A stretch of DNA of 41,162 bases from assembly GCA_944320955.1 (NCBI GenBank), contig CALUJL010000019.1, positions 1 through 41,162 of the forward strand, read 5' to 3'. Every line of letters starts with the position of its first letter. Position 1 is the first letter of the stretch. The notes beneath the pieces were generated by a model. The model made no database searches. It saw only the letters and a program-made list of their open reading frames with translations, and had not been told where the DNA came from. Position numbers and translations under genes: made by a program. This stretch comes from an uncultured Bacteroidaceae bacterium. GTDB taxonomy: Bacteria > Bacteroidota > Bacteroidia > Bacteroidales > Bacteroidaceae. Shown piece by piece: positions 23,008 to 30,225 of this stretch.

Positions 23008-23699
23008 ACGGAACGCCCCTACCCTACCTCCCCGCCTCCGACAGCTGGGTCACACTCCTGATGCTCCTCTGCATCCTCTTCTCCCTGCACATCCTCTCCA
23101 GCGACCGCTTCGCCCTCGGCCAAGAGGTGAAGAAAGTCTTCATGCCCCGCCACGAAAACGTCGACCTGCGGCAGGCCACCTCCTCCGAGATGCGCCACTT
23201 CCTCATCCTCCAGGGGCAGACCGCCCTGCTTGCGGCGCTGCTTTTCGTAGAAAGTGCTTGGGGAATCCGCGAAAAGCCCTGCCACTTTTCCGAAAATCTG
23301 CTGCCGCTTTTTTCCTTCGCCTCAGTAGTCCTGGCCTGCAGCGCCCTGCGCGTGTTTGTTTACATGCTCATCGGCTGGATATTCTTCCAGAAGCGGCAGA
23401 CCGATGCCTGGCTGCGCTGCTACTTCGCCACCGAGAGTCTCCTCTCCATCGGGCTGCTCCCCATCGTCCTGCTCTGCGTCTACGCCGGACTTCCGCCCCT
23501 CCGCTCCGTTGCTGCCGCCCTCATCCTGCTATTTTTGCTTAAATCCCTTCTCTTTTTCAAAGGCATTCAGTTAATAAATCTGCCCTCTTTTACCAAATTG
23601 TACTTTATTTTGTACCTTTGTGCCCTCGAAATTATCCCCCTTCTCATAGCAGTTTCGGGATTATATGCAGTAAACAACACTTTGTCACTAAACCTTTGA
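23004..23699 (+). CDS. DUF4271 membrane protein
   Basis: 231 residues with about six hydrophobic helices, starting at the ATG that overlaps the previous stop. The family is restricted to Bacteroidota and lies before hemD, as here. Two 22-bp repeat units are read through in frame near residue 90 (R-E-K-P-C-H-F-S-E-N-L-L-P-L-F), within a loop between helices. The last 120 bp switch to AT-rich sequence that contains a TACCTTTG promoter element for hemD. Confidence 0.8.
   Translation: MNGTPLPYLPASDSWVTLLMLLCILFSLHILSSDRFALGQEVKKVFMPRHENVDLRQATSSEMRHFLILQGQTALLAALLFVESAWGIREKPCHFSENLLPLFSFASVVLACSALRVFVYMLIGWIFFQKRQTDAWLRCYFATESLLSIGLLPIVLLCVYAGLPPLRSVAAALILLFLLKSLLFFKGIQLINLPSFTKLYFILYLCALEIIPLLIAVSGLYAVNNTLSLNL
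23271..23314 (+). repeat. 22-bp repeat, 2 units inside the DUF4271 coding sequence
   Basis: Units 23271-23292 and 23293-23314, both in CTGC orientation (GAAAAGCCCTGCCACTTTT and AAAATCTGCTGCCGCTTTT). They are translated as part of the protein, so the family is not confined to gaps between genes. Confidence 0.7.
23613..23620 (+). promoter_or_regulatory. Internal -7 promoter element before hemD
   Basis: TACCTTTG, an exact TAnnTTTG match, in an AT-rich stretch at the 3' end of the DUF4271 gene, 83 bp before the hemD start. Confidence 0.45.
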
Positions 23700-23702
23700 A
23701 CT

Positions 23703-24455
23703 GTGAGCATCCGCAGAATTCTTATTTCCCAGCCTCGCCCGACGACGGAGAAATCACCGTATTTTGACATCGCGGCAAAGTACGGAGTAGAAATAGTGTT
23801 CCACCCTTTCATCAAAGTAGAAGCCGTTTCGTCCAAAGAATTCAGGCAACAGAAGATTTCCATCCTGGAGCATACCGCCATCGTCTTCACCTCCCGCCAC
23901 GCCATCGACCACTTTTTCCACCTTTGCGAAGAGATGCGCGTCGTAATCCCCGAGACAATGAAGTATTTCTGCACCTCGGAATCCATCTCCCTCTATATCC
24001 AAAAGTACATGCAGTACCGCAAGAGGAAAATCTTCTTCAGCAACGGAAACAAATTCGAGGACCTCAAACCCGTCATCCTCAAGCATCCGAAAGAGAAATA
24101 CTTCACCCCCATGAGCGACGTCCACAGCAACGAAGTCGCAGAATTCATGGATGCCCACAAACTTTTCCACTCCGAAGGCGTCATGTACCGCACGGTGAGC
24201 AACGAATTTCCGGCCGACCAACCGTTCGATTTCGACCTCCTTGTCTTCTTCACCCCCGCAGGCATCACCTCACTGCTGAAGAACTTCCCCGACTACCGGC
24301 AGGGGGAACAGAAAATCGGATGCTTCGGCCCGCAGACGGCCAAGGCCATCATCGACGAAGGCCTGCGCCTCGACCTCCAGGCTCCTACGCCGGAAGCGCC
24401 GTCCATCACCGCCGCGCTCGACCAATACCTCAAGCGGGAAAACGGCGCGAAATAG
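23703..24455 (+). CDS. hemD: Uroporphyrinogen-III synthase HemD
   Basis: 250 residues from a GTG codon at 23703 (S-I-R-R-I-L-I-S-Q-P-R-P). The pattern fits the Bacteroidota HemD family: I-S-Q-P-R-P at the start, T-A-I-V-F-T-S-R-H-A-I-D-H-F near residue 62, and F-F-T-P-A-G-I-T-S-L near 183 followed by I-G-C-F-G-P-Q-T-A-K-A. It closes hydroxymethylbilane with inversion of ring D in haem synthesis. The position DUF4271-hemD-rnpA-yidD is conserved in the phylum. Codon use is less GC-biased than in its neighbours. Confidence 0.9.
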   Translation: MSIRRILISQPRPTTEKSPYFDIAAKYGVEIVFHPFIKVEAVSSKEFRQQKISILEHTAIVFTSRHAIDHFFHLCEEMRVVIPETMKYFCTSESISLYIQKYMQYRKRKIFFSNGNKFEDLKPVILKHPKEKYFTPMSDVHSNEVAEFMDAHKLFHSEGVMYRTVSNEFPADQPFDFDLLVFFTPAGITSLLKNFPDYRQGEQKIGCFGPQTAKAIIDEGLRLDLQAPTPEAPSITAALDQYLKRENGAK

Positions 24456-24464
24456 CCCCGCCGC

Positions 24465-25052
24465 ATGAAAACGCCCGCCCTTTCCCCCCAAAAGCATAAG
24501 CCCGGCCAGGCTGCGCCCCGCAGCTTGGCTTCGCTTTATGCAGCTGCCCCGTGCGGCAGCTGCCGCCTCCCCAAGCGGGAGCACCTGTGCCGCACGCGGC
24601 TCACGGACCGCCTTTTCGAGAAATCCTGCCCCGATCTGCTCACCGCCACCCGCTTCCCCCTGCGCGCCCTCTGCCGCCCCGTGCCCGAAGCGCTGCTGGC
24701 CGAAGGGCAAAGCCGCGTGGAAGTCCTCTTCAGCGTCTCCAAACGCTCCTTCAAGCGCGCCGTCCGCCGCAACCGGGCCAAGCGCCAGATGCGCGAGGCC
24801 TACCGCCTCCAGCGCCGCCCCCTGCTGGAAGCCGCCGAAAGCAGCGGCCGGCACTACAGCCTGGCCTTCCTCTGGATGGGAAAAGAACCCCTCCCCACCG
24901 CCCAAGTAGCCCGCGCCATGGGCGAAGTCCTCAGCCGCCTGGCCGAGAAGCTCAGCGGCAGCCCCCGCCCCGGCGCAGCCCCGGAGGCCGGGGCCGAAGC
25001 CCCCGCCCCCGCGCAGCCTGCCCCTTCCGGCGAAACGCCCCCTACCCCATGA
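24465..25052 (+). CDS. rnpA: Ribonuclease P protein component RnpA
   Basis: 195 residues, longer than the usual 110-130. The core runs from [16 protein letters not shown] near residue 38 through [24 protein letters not shown], which contains the R-x-x-x-R-N-R-x-K-R signature that contacts RNase P RNA. Extra parts are a 35-residue basic N-terminal tail and a C-terminal tail of about 35 residues rich in Pro, Ala and Gly, likely disordered. It assists 5' maturation of tRNA. The stop overlaps the yidD start. Confidence 0.9.
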   Translation: MKTPALSPQKHKPGQAAPRSLASLYAAAPCGSCRLPKREHLCRTRLTDRLFEKSCPDLLTATRFPLRALCRPVPEALLAEGQSRVEVLFSVSKRSFKRAVRRNRAKRQMREAYRLQRRPLLEAAESSGRHYSLAFLWMGKEPLPTAQVARAMGEVLSRLAEKLSGSPRPGAAPEAGAEAPAPAQPAPSGETPPTP

Positions 25053-25291
25053 AGCGACTCCTACGCCTCCTGCGCAGCGGCTGCACCCTCCTCCTGCTTC
25101 TCCCCGTCTACTTCTACCGCTACGCCCTCTCCCCCATGTTCCCCCCCACGTGCCGCTTCACCCCGACCTGCTCCCAATATGCCGTCGAGGCCCTCAAGAA
25201 GCACGGCCCCGTCAAGGGGCTCTGGCTCACCCTGCGCCGCCTCTTGCGCTGCCACCCCTGGGGCGGCAGCGGATACGACCCCGTGCCCTGA
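25049..25291 (+). CDS. yidD: Membrane protein insertion efficiency factor YidD
   Basis: 80 residues from ATG at 25049, overlapping the rnpA stop (ATGA). An N-terminal amphipathic or membrane helix is followed by the family signature [15 protein letters not shown]-x-P-T-C-S-Q-Y and then [24 protein letters not shown]. YidD is a small inner-membrane-associated protein that helps YidC-dependent insertion. The rnpA-yidD order is the same as in most bacteria. Confidence 0.95.
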   Translation: MKRLLRLLRSGCTLLLLLPVYFYRYALSPMFPPTCRFTPTCSQYAVEALKKHGPVKGLWLTLRRLLRCHPWGGSGYDPVP

Positions 25292-25315
25292 GCCGTAGCC
25301 GCGGCACTTCCCCAA

Positions 25316-25447
25316 AAAAGATGCAGCGCCCACCGCAAAAAGCGGCAGGGCTTCTCCCCATTTCATGCAGCCCTTCCGGCGAAAAGCGCTGCCGCTTTTT
25401 GCCGGAAGGGCAAGAGTCTTCGCCAAGGGCGGCAAAGCTTTTGCCGC
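25316..25447. repeat. 22-bp repeat array, about 6 units, both orientations
   Basis: Units start at 25316, 25338, 25360, 25382, 25404 and 25426. The first three are in GCAG orientation and the fourth in CTGC orientation. On the minus strand the third unit reads GGGCTGCATGAAAT and opens a frame M-K-W-G-E-A-L-P-L-F-A, like the starts at 35971 and 37764. The array fills the gap between the convergent ends of yidD and the 25467-25880 gene. Confidence 0.75.
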
Positions 25448-25466
25448 AAAGCATTGCGCCGCCCCC

Positions 25467-25880
25467 TCATGGCAACGGCACGAGCAGCCCGTAGTCCACG
25501 CTGTCGTCCCGTATGTTCCGCATCGCCGTCCGACGGGAGGCACCGCTCCCGTGAACCGGACGGGCGGCAGCTTTCCCTTCCTGCGGCGCATGCGCCACGA
25601 GGGGCGGCGTAGGCGGGGCGGCGTGCAGCGTGTCCGTCCCGCAGCGCGGGGGTACCGGGCGGTCCGCCATGGGAGTTTCCTCCTCCTGCGGCGCGTCCCG
25701 GCGCAGCGGCATGGCAACCCCCACCGCCCAGCCCAGCACCGCCGCAGCGGCCACGGCAGCCCACATCCCCCTCCGCCGCGAGGGTCGCGCCGGATTCTCA
25801 TAAGCCGGCAGGATGCCCTCTGCGGCGCGCCGGCGCCGGCGGGCGGCGGAGGCGCGCAGTTGGTCTTCAAAGTTTCTCAT
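25467..25880 (-). CDS. Single-pass membrane protein, third gene of an ECF sigma operon
   Basis: 137 residues: a basic N-terminal part (S-A-A-R-R-R-R-R-A-A-E), one transmembrane helix at about 39-57 (M-W-A-A-V-A-A-A-A-V-L-G-W-A-V-G-V-A-M) and a Pro/Arg-rich outer part. Its start overlaps the sigma gene's stop by 14 bp, the usual place for an anti-sigma factor in Bacteroidota. There is no zinc-finger anti-sigma motif. The role is inferred from position only; the protein may be a minimal membrane anchor for the sigma factor. Confidence 0.55.
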   Translation of the reverse strand: MRNFEDQLRASAARRRRRAAEGILPAYENPARPSRRRGMWAAVAAAAVLGWAVGVAMPLRRDAPQEEETPMADRPVPPRCGTDTLHAAPPTPPLVAHAPQEGKAAARPVHGSGASRRTAMRNIRDDSVDYGLLVPLP

Positions 25881-26457
25881 ATTCCTTCAGTTTTTCTCGT
25901 AAATCATGCACCAGCGCATAGAGCCGCGACTTGGCCGTTCCCTCGGGGATGCCCAGCGCCGCGGCCACTTCGCCCACGGTCATCTCCTCTTCGAAGCGCA
26001 GGCTGAACAAAACCCGCCGCTCCGGCGGCAGAAGCGCCAGCTCCCGCTCCAGAGCGCGGTCGAACTCTTCCGCGTCGAGCCGCACCCCGGGCAGCTCCTC
26101 GCAGGCGCCGCCGCCCGAAAGGTACTGCGCCTCCTCGGCATAGGCCTGCGCCTGCCTGCGGCGGCGCAGCTCGCTACGCCCCAAGTTGTAGGCCACGGTG
26201 AAAAGCCACGGCCGGAACGAGCGGCCCGCGCCGTAGCTGCGGCGCGAACGGTAGAGGCGGAAGAAGGTTTCCTGCACCAAGTCGGCAGCCAGGTCCTCCT
26301 CGCCGGGAAACATCTGCCGGAAGAATCCCAGCAAGCGCCCGGCGTAGCGGCGGTGGAGCACGCCGAAGGCCCGCTCGTCCGCCGCCCCGGCCACGCGGAG
26401 CATCAGCTCCTCGTCGGGGGCGCGCTTCAGCCCGGGAAGAAAGGAGAGGAGCGTCAT
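25867..26457 (-). CDS. ECF RNA polymerase sigma factor
   Basis: 196 residues. Region 2 includes A-F-G-V-L-H-R-R-Y-A-G-R-L-L-G-F and D-L-V-Q-E-T-F-F-R-L-Y (about 30-75), with R-P-W-L-F-T-V-A-Y-N following. Region 4 includes L-L-P-P-E-R-R-V-L-F-S-L-R-F-E-E-E-M-T-V-G-E-V-A-A-A-L-G and the helix-turn-helix I-P-E-G-T-A-K-S-R-L-Y-A-L-V. It directs RNA polymerase to a regulon that cannot be read from here. Its start overlaps the upstream exported-protein gene (ATGA) and its end overlaps the small membrane protein gene, so three genes are coupled. Confidence 0.9.
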   Translation of the reverse strand: MTLLSFLPGLKRAPDEELMLRVAGAADERAFGVLHRRYAGRLLGFFRQMFPGEEDLAADLVQETFFRLYRSRRSYGAGRSFRPWLFTVAYNLGRSELRRRRQAQAYAEEAQYLSGGGACEELPGVRLDAEEFDRALERELALLPPERRVLFSLRFEEEMTVGEVAAALGIPEGTAKSRLYALVHDLREKLKEYEKL

Positions 26458-27638
26458 CGGTTCCGGTCCAGATAGTCCATGTATTCCCGCTTCTGCTCTT
26501 CGCCTACGGAGCTGCGCTCCACGGCGGCGCGCAGCCGCTCGTAGAGACGGGCGGCGCGGCCCTCGTCGCCTGCCTCACGGTAAGACCGCACCAAGTGCCC
26601 CAGCAAGACGGCATAATTGGCCTGCACTCCGGCGCTTCCCGACCAGGAAGTCTGCAGCCGGTAGGCCGGTTCGAGCAGATAGTCGAGGCGGTAACGGCTC
26701 TCGACGGCCTGTTTTGCCGCCGCGATGTGGTCGTAGGGGACGGGACTGTAGCGGAAAGCGAGGCCTTCGTTGTAGAGTTTCGTCTCGATGGTGCGGGTGT
26801 AGCTGCGATTCCAGGGGGAGATGTAGACGGGACGCCCGGTCTTTTCGGCCACGTAGGCCGCCACTTCTCCCGGATAGGCAGCCTGGTCTTCGGCCGTGGG
26901 CTTGCGCCCCCGCCCGGGGATGGGCTCAATCTGCAGGGCGCGGAAGAGCGCTTCGCGGTAGGCGGGGAAGAAGAGGAAGGAGGTGCAGACGACGAGTTTG
27001 TCGCGGTGCACCCCGGCGGCGCGCTGGAGCAGCAGCTTGCAGAAGACATCGGTATCGCCGTTGGCAAAATAGATGGCGCCGTCGGCCATGCCCTGCAGCT
27101 GGTTGTAGGAGAAGCGCAGGAGTTCTTCGGGATAGAAGCCCTCGCGCCACTGGCGGCGGAGCAGGGAGTCGGCCGTGGGGCAGGGGCTTGCGCCGCCGCA
27201 GAGCTCACCGCGTGCCAGGAGGTAGCTGAGCGCCACGTTGGCATCCTCGCCGCGGAGGTCCGACTGCGCCGCGCGGTCTGCGATTTGCGCCCCGTGGGGG
27301 CTGTCGGGGGAGGGGTCGTTCCGGTAGGCGCAGAGGTGCCAGGTGAGCGAACCGGGCACGCTGCGGCCCATCCGCGCCACGAGGCTGTCCATGAAGGCCG
27401 CACTGCGCCCCGCCCAGCGGGCGGCTTCGAAGTAGTTGCGCCAGGCGCGCTCGTCGCGGGCGCCCGTGGTCTGCACCACGCGCTGCCAGGCTTCGGCCTG
27501 GCTCTCGTACCACGCGCTGTCGTGCGCCTCTACGATGCGGCTGCGCACCTCTTGGGGAACTTGCGCCTGCGCCGCGGCGGCGCTAAGGAAGAGGCAGGCC
27601 ACGGCGGCAAGGGGACGGAGGATTCGATGGGTTTCCAT
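26454..27638 (-). CDS. Exported protein with a DUF2723-like segment
   Basis: 394 residues with a signal peptide ending A-Q-A-Q. The region near 195 reads A-I-Y-F-A-N-G-D-T-D-V-F-C-K-L-L-L-Q-R and continues V-H-R-D-K-L-V-V-C, resembling the soluble part of DUF2723 membrane proteins (I-L-F-T-N-G-D-N-D-T...V-R-V-V-N). The membrane part of that family is absent here. The remainder is helical with TPR-like repeats toward the C-terminus (Y-R-E-A-G-D-E-G-R-A-A-R-L-Y-E-R-L). It overlaps the sigma gene by 4 bp, so it is probably co-expressed with it. Periplasmic location is likely; function unknown. Confidence 0.6.
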   Translation of the reverse strand: METHRILRPLAAVACLFLSAAAAQAQVPQEVRSRIVEAHDSAWYESQAEAWQRVVQTTGARDERAWRNYFEAARWAGRSAAFMDSLVARMGRSVPGSLTWHLCAYRNDPSPDSPHGAQIADRAAQSDLRGEDANVALSYLLARGELCGGASPCPTADSLLRRQWREGFYPEELLRFSYNQLQGMADGAIYFANGDTDVFCKLLLQRAAGVHRDKLVVCTSFLFFPAYREALFRALQIEPIPGRGRKPTAEDQAAYPGEVAAYVAEKTGRPVYISPWNRSYTRTIETKLYNEGLAFRYSPVPYDHIAAAKQAVESRYRLDYLLEPAYRLQTSWSGSAGVQANYAVLLGHLVRSYREAGDEGRAARLYERLRAAVERSSVGEEQKREYMDYLDRNR

Positions 27639-27768
27639 AGGGTTTCGGGATTAAAATTACAGTGTTTTCCGTTTGTTCGTACTGCGCTTACCCGCAAAAG
27701 CGGAAACCGTTCGGCCCCGAGGGCTGCGGCACGCTTCCTTTTAACATAGATTATCTCTCCGAAAGCCG

Positions 27769-27800
27769 CAGAGGGCACACCGCAAGCGGCATGCCCTCTG
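27769..27800. other. Strong hairpin in the gap between two leftward operons
   Basis: CAGAGGGCA pairs with TGCCCTCTG, and within this CCGC pairs with GCGG, giving a stem of 13 pairs with one small internal loop. No T-run follows on either strand, so it is not a plain intrinsic terminator. The gap 27639-27984 otherwise holds the 22-bp repeat array at 27849. Confidence 0.5.
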
Positions 27801-27848
27801 GGAATATCCCGGTACTGCTTATTCATCGTCCATCCTCCGGTCCGGGAA

Positions 27849-27958
27849 AAAAGCGGCAGGGCTTTTCCGGAAAAGATGCAGCGCTTTTTCCGAAAAGCGG
27901 CAGCACTTTCTGCAAACCGCGCCGCATCTTTCTGCCACAAGCGCTGCACCGCTCCGCC
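27849..27958. repeat. 22-bp repeat array, 5 units
   Basis: Units begin at 27849, 27871, 27893, 27915 and 27937. The first three are strong, GCAG orientation (for example AAAAGATGCAGCGCTTTTT), the last two degenerate. The array follows the stop of the anti-sigma gene at 27985 in its direction of transcription. Confidence 0.8.
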
Positions 27959-27984
27959 CCGCGCCCTGCCGGACGGGGGAGGGA

Positions 27985-29367
27985 CTACAGCCCTCCGTCC
28001 ACGTACCAGGCGCGGGACGGATTGTCGTTGCGCAAGGCCAGGATCAGTTCACCCTGCCGCCCGTCGCGCAAGGTGACGCGCAGGGGGACGTACCACCCGG
28101 CGTAGCTGCCGGAGCGGTAGGCCTTGCCCACTTCTTCCACCTTCATCCCGCCGTAGACCTTCAGCAGCAAGGCCGTGTCCGGGTAGCTCTTCAGGGCGGG
28201 AAGCACGGGCTCCAGCCGTCCGGAGGCCAAGGCCTCGGCTATGCGGCGTGCGGCGGTGCGGGCCGTGCGGTGCCGGGCTATGCCCTCGCTGTCCGTGGCC
28301 TCCACGTCGAGCCACTCGCGCTTTCCGCCGCCGGACAAGGGGGGCAACGCGGGCAGGGCCAGCAGCAGGGCGCGGTCGACGGGCACGTTGTAGCGGATGG
28401 CCTCGGCACGCGCCACTTCTTCCTCGCGGCCTTGGCGGCGGATGGTGATGCGGAACTCCGTCAGACGGCCGCTGGCGCGATCGAAAACATAGGTACGCGT
28501 GTTCTCCGCGTTGCCCAGCGTGCGGTCGATCCCGGTGCCGCGGCGTATCTCACCTTGCCGCGGGGCACTGACCGTGAGGCGCGTCTGCGCGCCGTCTTCC
28601 CGCAGCTCGTAGGCGATGCCCTCGCCGCTCTCGGCTATCTCCTGCTCGGCGGCAAGCAGGTCGCGCGGCCGCAGGAGCAGGGAAAACTCTTCGGTAAACC
28701 CGGCGTGCGCCGCCCCGGTGACGCAGACGCTGAAGTCCGGGCTCCACATCCACTGCCGCTCGCCGTCGGAAACCACGGTGCGCCCGCCTTCTTTCTCCAT
28801 GCGCCAGAGCAATTTGCTGCCCTCGCGGAGGGTGGTAAGCCTGTGGCGGACGAAAGCGCTGTCTGCATCGATGGCGGCAAAGTTCTCCCCACGCGGCGTG
28901 CGGACGGCCAGTTGCACCTCCATGGTGCGGGGCTCTGCGCCGAGGGCCCGGGCAAAGTAGGCAGCGGCCTCGGCGGGGGCAAGGGGTTGCCCTGCCTCCA
29001 GGCGCGAGGGGGCGAAGAACAGGGCGAGCAGCGCGGCACAGCCTACTACGACGGCCACTGCCGCCGCGGCCTGCCAGGGGCGCAAGCGGCGCAGCAGCGC
29101 GCTGCCGCGCCGGGGGCTCCGGGCCGCCGCGCCGCCGGAGAAGCGCTCCATCCTGCGGCGGAAGGAGGCAGGCGTCTGCGGCAGGCGGCGCGGGCGGAGC
29201 CAGTCGGCGGCCTGCTCCATCTGGCGGACGTAGCGGGCGCAGTCGGGACAGTGCGCCAGGTGGCGGCGCATTTCGCGTGCTTCCTCGGAGTCCGGGGCTT
29301 CCCGGAGGAGGAAGAAATTGGTTCTCAGTTCATCACATTTCATAAGGGGTTCTCCTTTCTTAGTCAT
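27985..29367 (-). CDS. Zinc-finger anti-sigma factor with periplasmic LolA-like domain
   Basis: 460 residues. Residues about 10-45 carry the anti-sigma zinc finger (H-L-A-H-C-P-D-C, preceded by a Cys/His-containing helix). One transmembrane helix lies near 95-116. The large outer part has a domain like LolA or outer-membrane sorting proteins (M-E-V-Q-L-A-V-R-T...W-R-M-E-K-E-G-G-R-T-V-V-S-D-G-E-R-Q-W-M-W) and a further C-terminal domain of about 100 residues. It should hold the sigma factor at the membrane and sense an envelope signal. Its start overlaps the sigma gene by 8 bp; M-K-C-D-E-L at 29343 is an alternative start. Confidence 0.8.
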   Translation of the reverse strand: MTKKGEPLMKCDELRTNFFLLREAPDSEEAREMRRHLAHCPDCARYVRQMEQAADWLRPRRLPQTPASFRRRMERFSGGAAARSPRRGSALLRRLRPWQAAAAVAVVVGCAALLALFFAPSRLEAGQPLAPAEAAAYFARALGAEPRTMEVQLAVRTPRGENFAAIDADSAFVRHRLTTLREGSKLLWRMEKEGGRTVVSDGERQWMWSPDFSVCVTGAAHAGFTEEFSLLLRPRDLLAAEQEIAESGEGIAYELREDGAQTRLTVSAPRQGEIRRGTGIDRTLGNAENTRTYVFDRASGRLTEFRITIRRQGREEEVARAEAIRYNVPVDRALLLALPALPPLSGGGKREWLDVEATDSEGIARHRTARTAARRIAEALASGRLEPVLPALKSYPDTALLLKVYGGMKVEEVGKAYRSGSYAGWYVPLRVTLRDGRQGELILALRNDNPSRAWYVDGGL

Positions 29368-29878
29368 CGGTTTTTTCTTGTTTCAGCAAATCTTTTACCC
29401 GCTCCACGCCGCGCTGGTAGCGCGACTTGGCAGTGGAGAGGGGCACTTCGAGCACCTCGGCTATCTCCGCGAAGCTCAGCCCGTCGAGCGTGTGCATGCA
29501 GATGGCCTCGGCCTGCTCGGGGGGAATGCGCCGCAGCATGCGGCGGATGCGTTCGTAGTCCTGCTGCCAGCCGTCTTCTTCGGCGGGGCGGTCGGGTATC
29601 TCCTCCTCCCCGGCGTGGGGACAGGCTTGGCGCCGGCGGAGCAGGTGCAGGCACTCGTTGGCGAGGGCGCGGTAGAGATAGGCCTTCAGGTCGCGCACGC
29701 CGCGGAGGGCGGAGACGTCGGCGAAGAGGCGGAGCAGGACTTCCTGCACGAGGTCTTGCGCGTCCTCGTCGGAGCCCGTGCGGAAGAGGGCAAAGCGGTA
29801 GAGGCGGTCTTGCTCGCGGCCGACGAGTTTCTCCAGCTCGCGGCGGCGGTCGGGACGAAACGATAGGGAAAGTTGCAT
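29360..29878 (-). CDS. ECF RNA polymerase sigma factor
   Basis: I use Met at 29878 (M-Q-L-S-L-S-F-R-P-D-R-R), giving 172 residues; an upstream in-frame Met at 29914 adds 12 residues. Region 2 has R-L-Y-R-F-A-L-F-R-T-G-S-D-E-D-A-Q-D-L-V-Q-E-V-L-L-R-L-F, and region 4 has I-P-P-E-Q-A-E-A-I-C-M-H-T-L-D-G-L-S-F-A-E-I-A followed by P-L-S-T-A-K-S-R-Y-Q-R-G. Its stop overlaps the start of the zinc-finger anti-sigma gene, a standard sigma/anti-sigma operon. It is divergent from the NADH dehydrogenase gene. Confidence 0.9.
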   Translation of the reverse strand: MQLSLSFRPDRRRELEKLVGREQDRLYRFALFRTGSDEDAQDLVQEVLLRLFADVSALRGVRDLKAYLYRALANECLHLLRRRQACPHAGEEEIPDRPAEEDGWQQDYERIRRMLRRIPPEQAEAICMHTLDGLSFAEIAEVLEVPLSTAKSRYQRGVERVKDLLKQEKTDD

Positions 29879-29988
29879 GGTTTGTTGGGGTTGGTTTCTG
29901 TCCCTAAGATACAAACTTTGCCAGAAAGACGCAGCCCCGGCCTTAAAAAATGCTAAACCCTACAACCCTTCCCCCATGCCCGCCGCCG

Positions 29989-30098
29989 AAAAGCGCCGCA
30001 TCCTTTCCCCAAAAGCGCTGCCGCTTTTCCCGAAAAGCGCTGCATCTTTTCCCGGAAAGTCCTGCATCTTTTGCCGAAAAGCGCTGCCGCTTTTTCCC
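29989..30098 (+). repeat. 22-bp repeat array, 5 units, between divergent genes
   Basis: Five units of exactly 22 bp (starts 29989, 30011, 30033, 30055, 30077), all in CTGC orientation, the cleanest array of the window. Unlike the others it lies upstream of two divergent genes, about 50 bp before the ndh promoter. Nothing else is seen in 29879-30143. Confidence 0.85.
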
Positions 30099-30143
30099 GC
30101 AAGCCCCGCCGCCCGGCGAGAAAAGGAGAAAGGGCGTAAGAAA

Positions 30144-30174
30144 TTGGCTATATGGATTTTTTTTTGTTTCTTTG
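30144..30174 (+). promoter_or_regulatory. Putative promoter of the NADH dehydrogenase gene
   Basis: TTGG at 30144-30147 and TTTCTTTG at 30167-30174, spaced 19 bp, close to TTTG/TAnnTTTG, in a short AT-rich block 52 bp before the start codon. Confidence 0.5.
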
Positions 30175-30225
30175 CGGAAAATTTCAATAGGTACACCCAC
30201 TTCACACACATACACCTACCCGATT

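Noticed and set aside
27530-27949. Minus-strand frame running through the repeat array at 27849
   Set aside because: It consists of translated repeat and intergenic sequence and overlaps the start of the real exported-protein gene in another frame.
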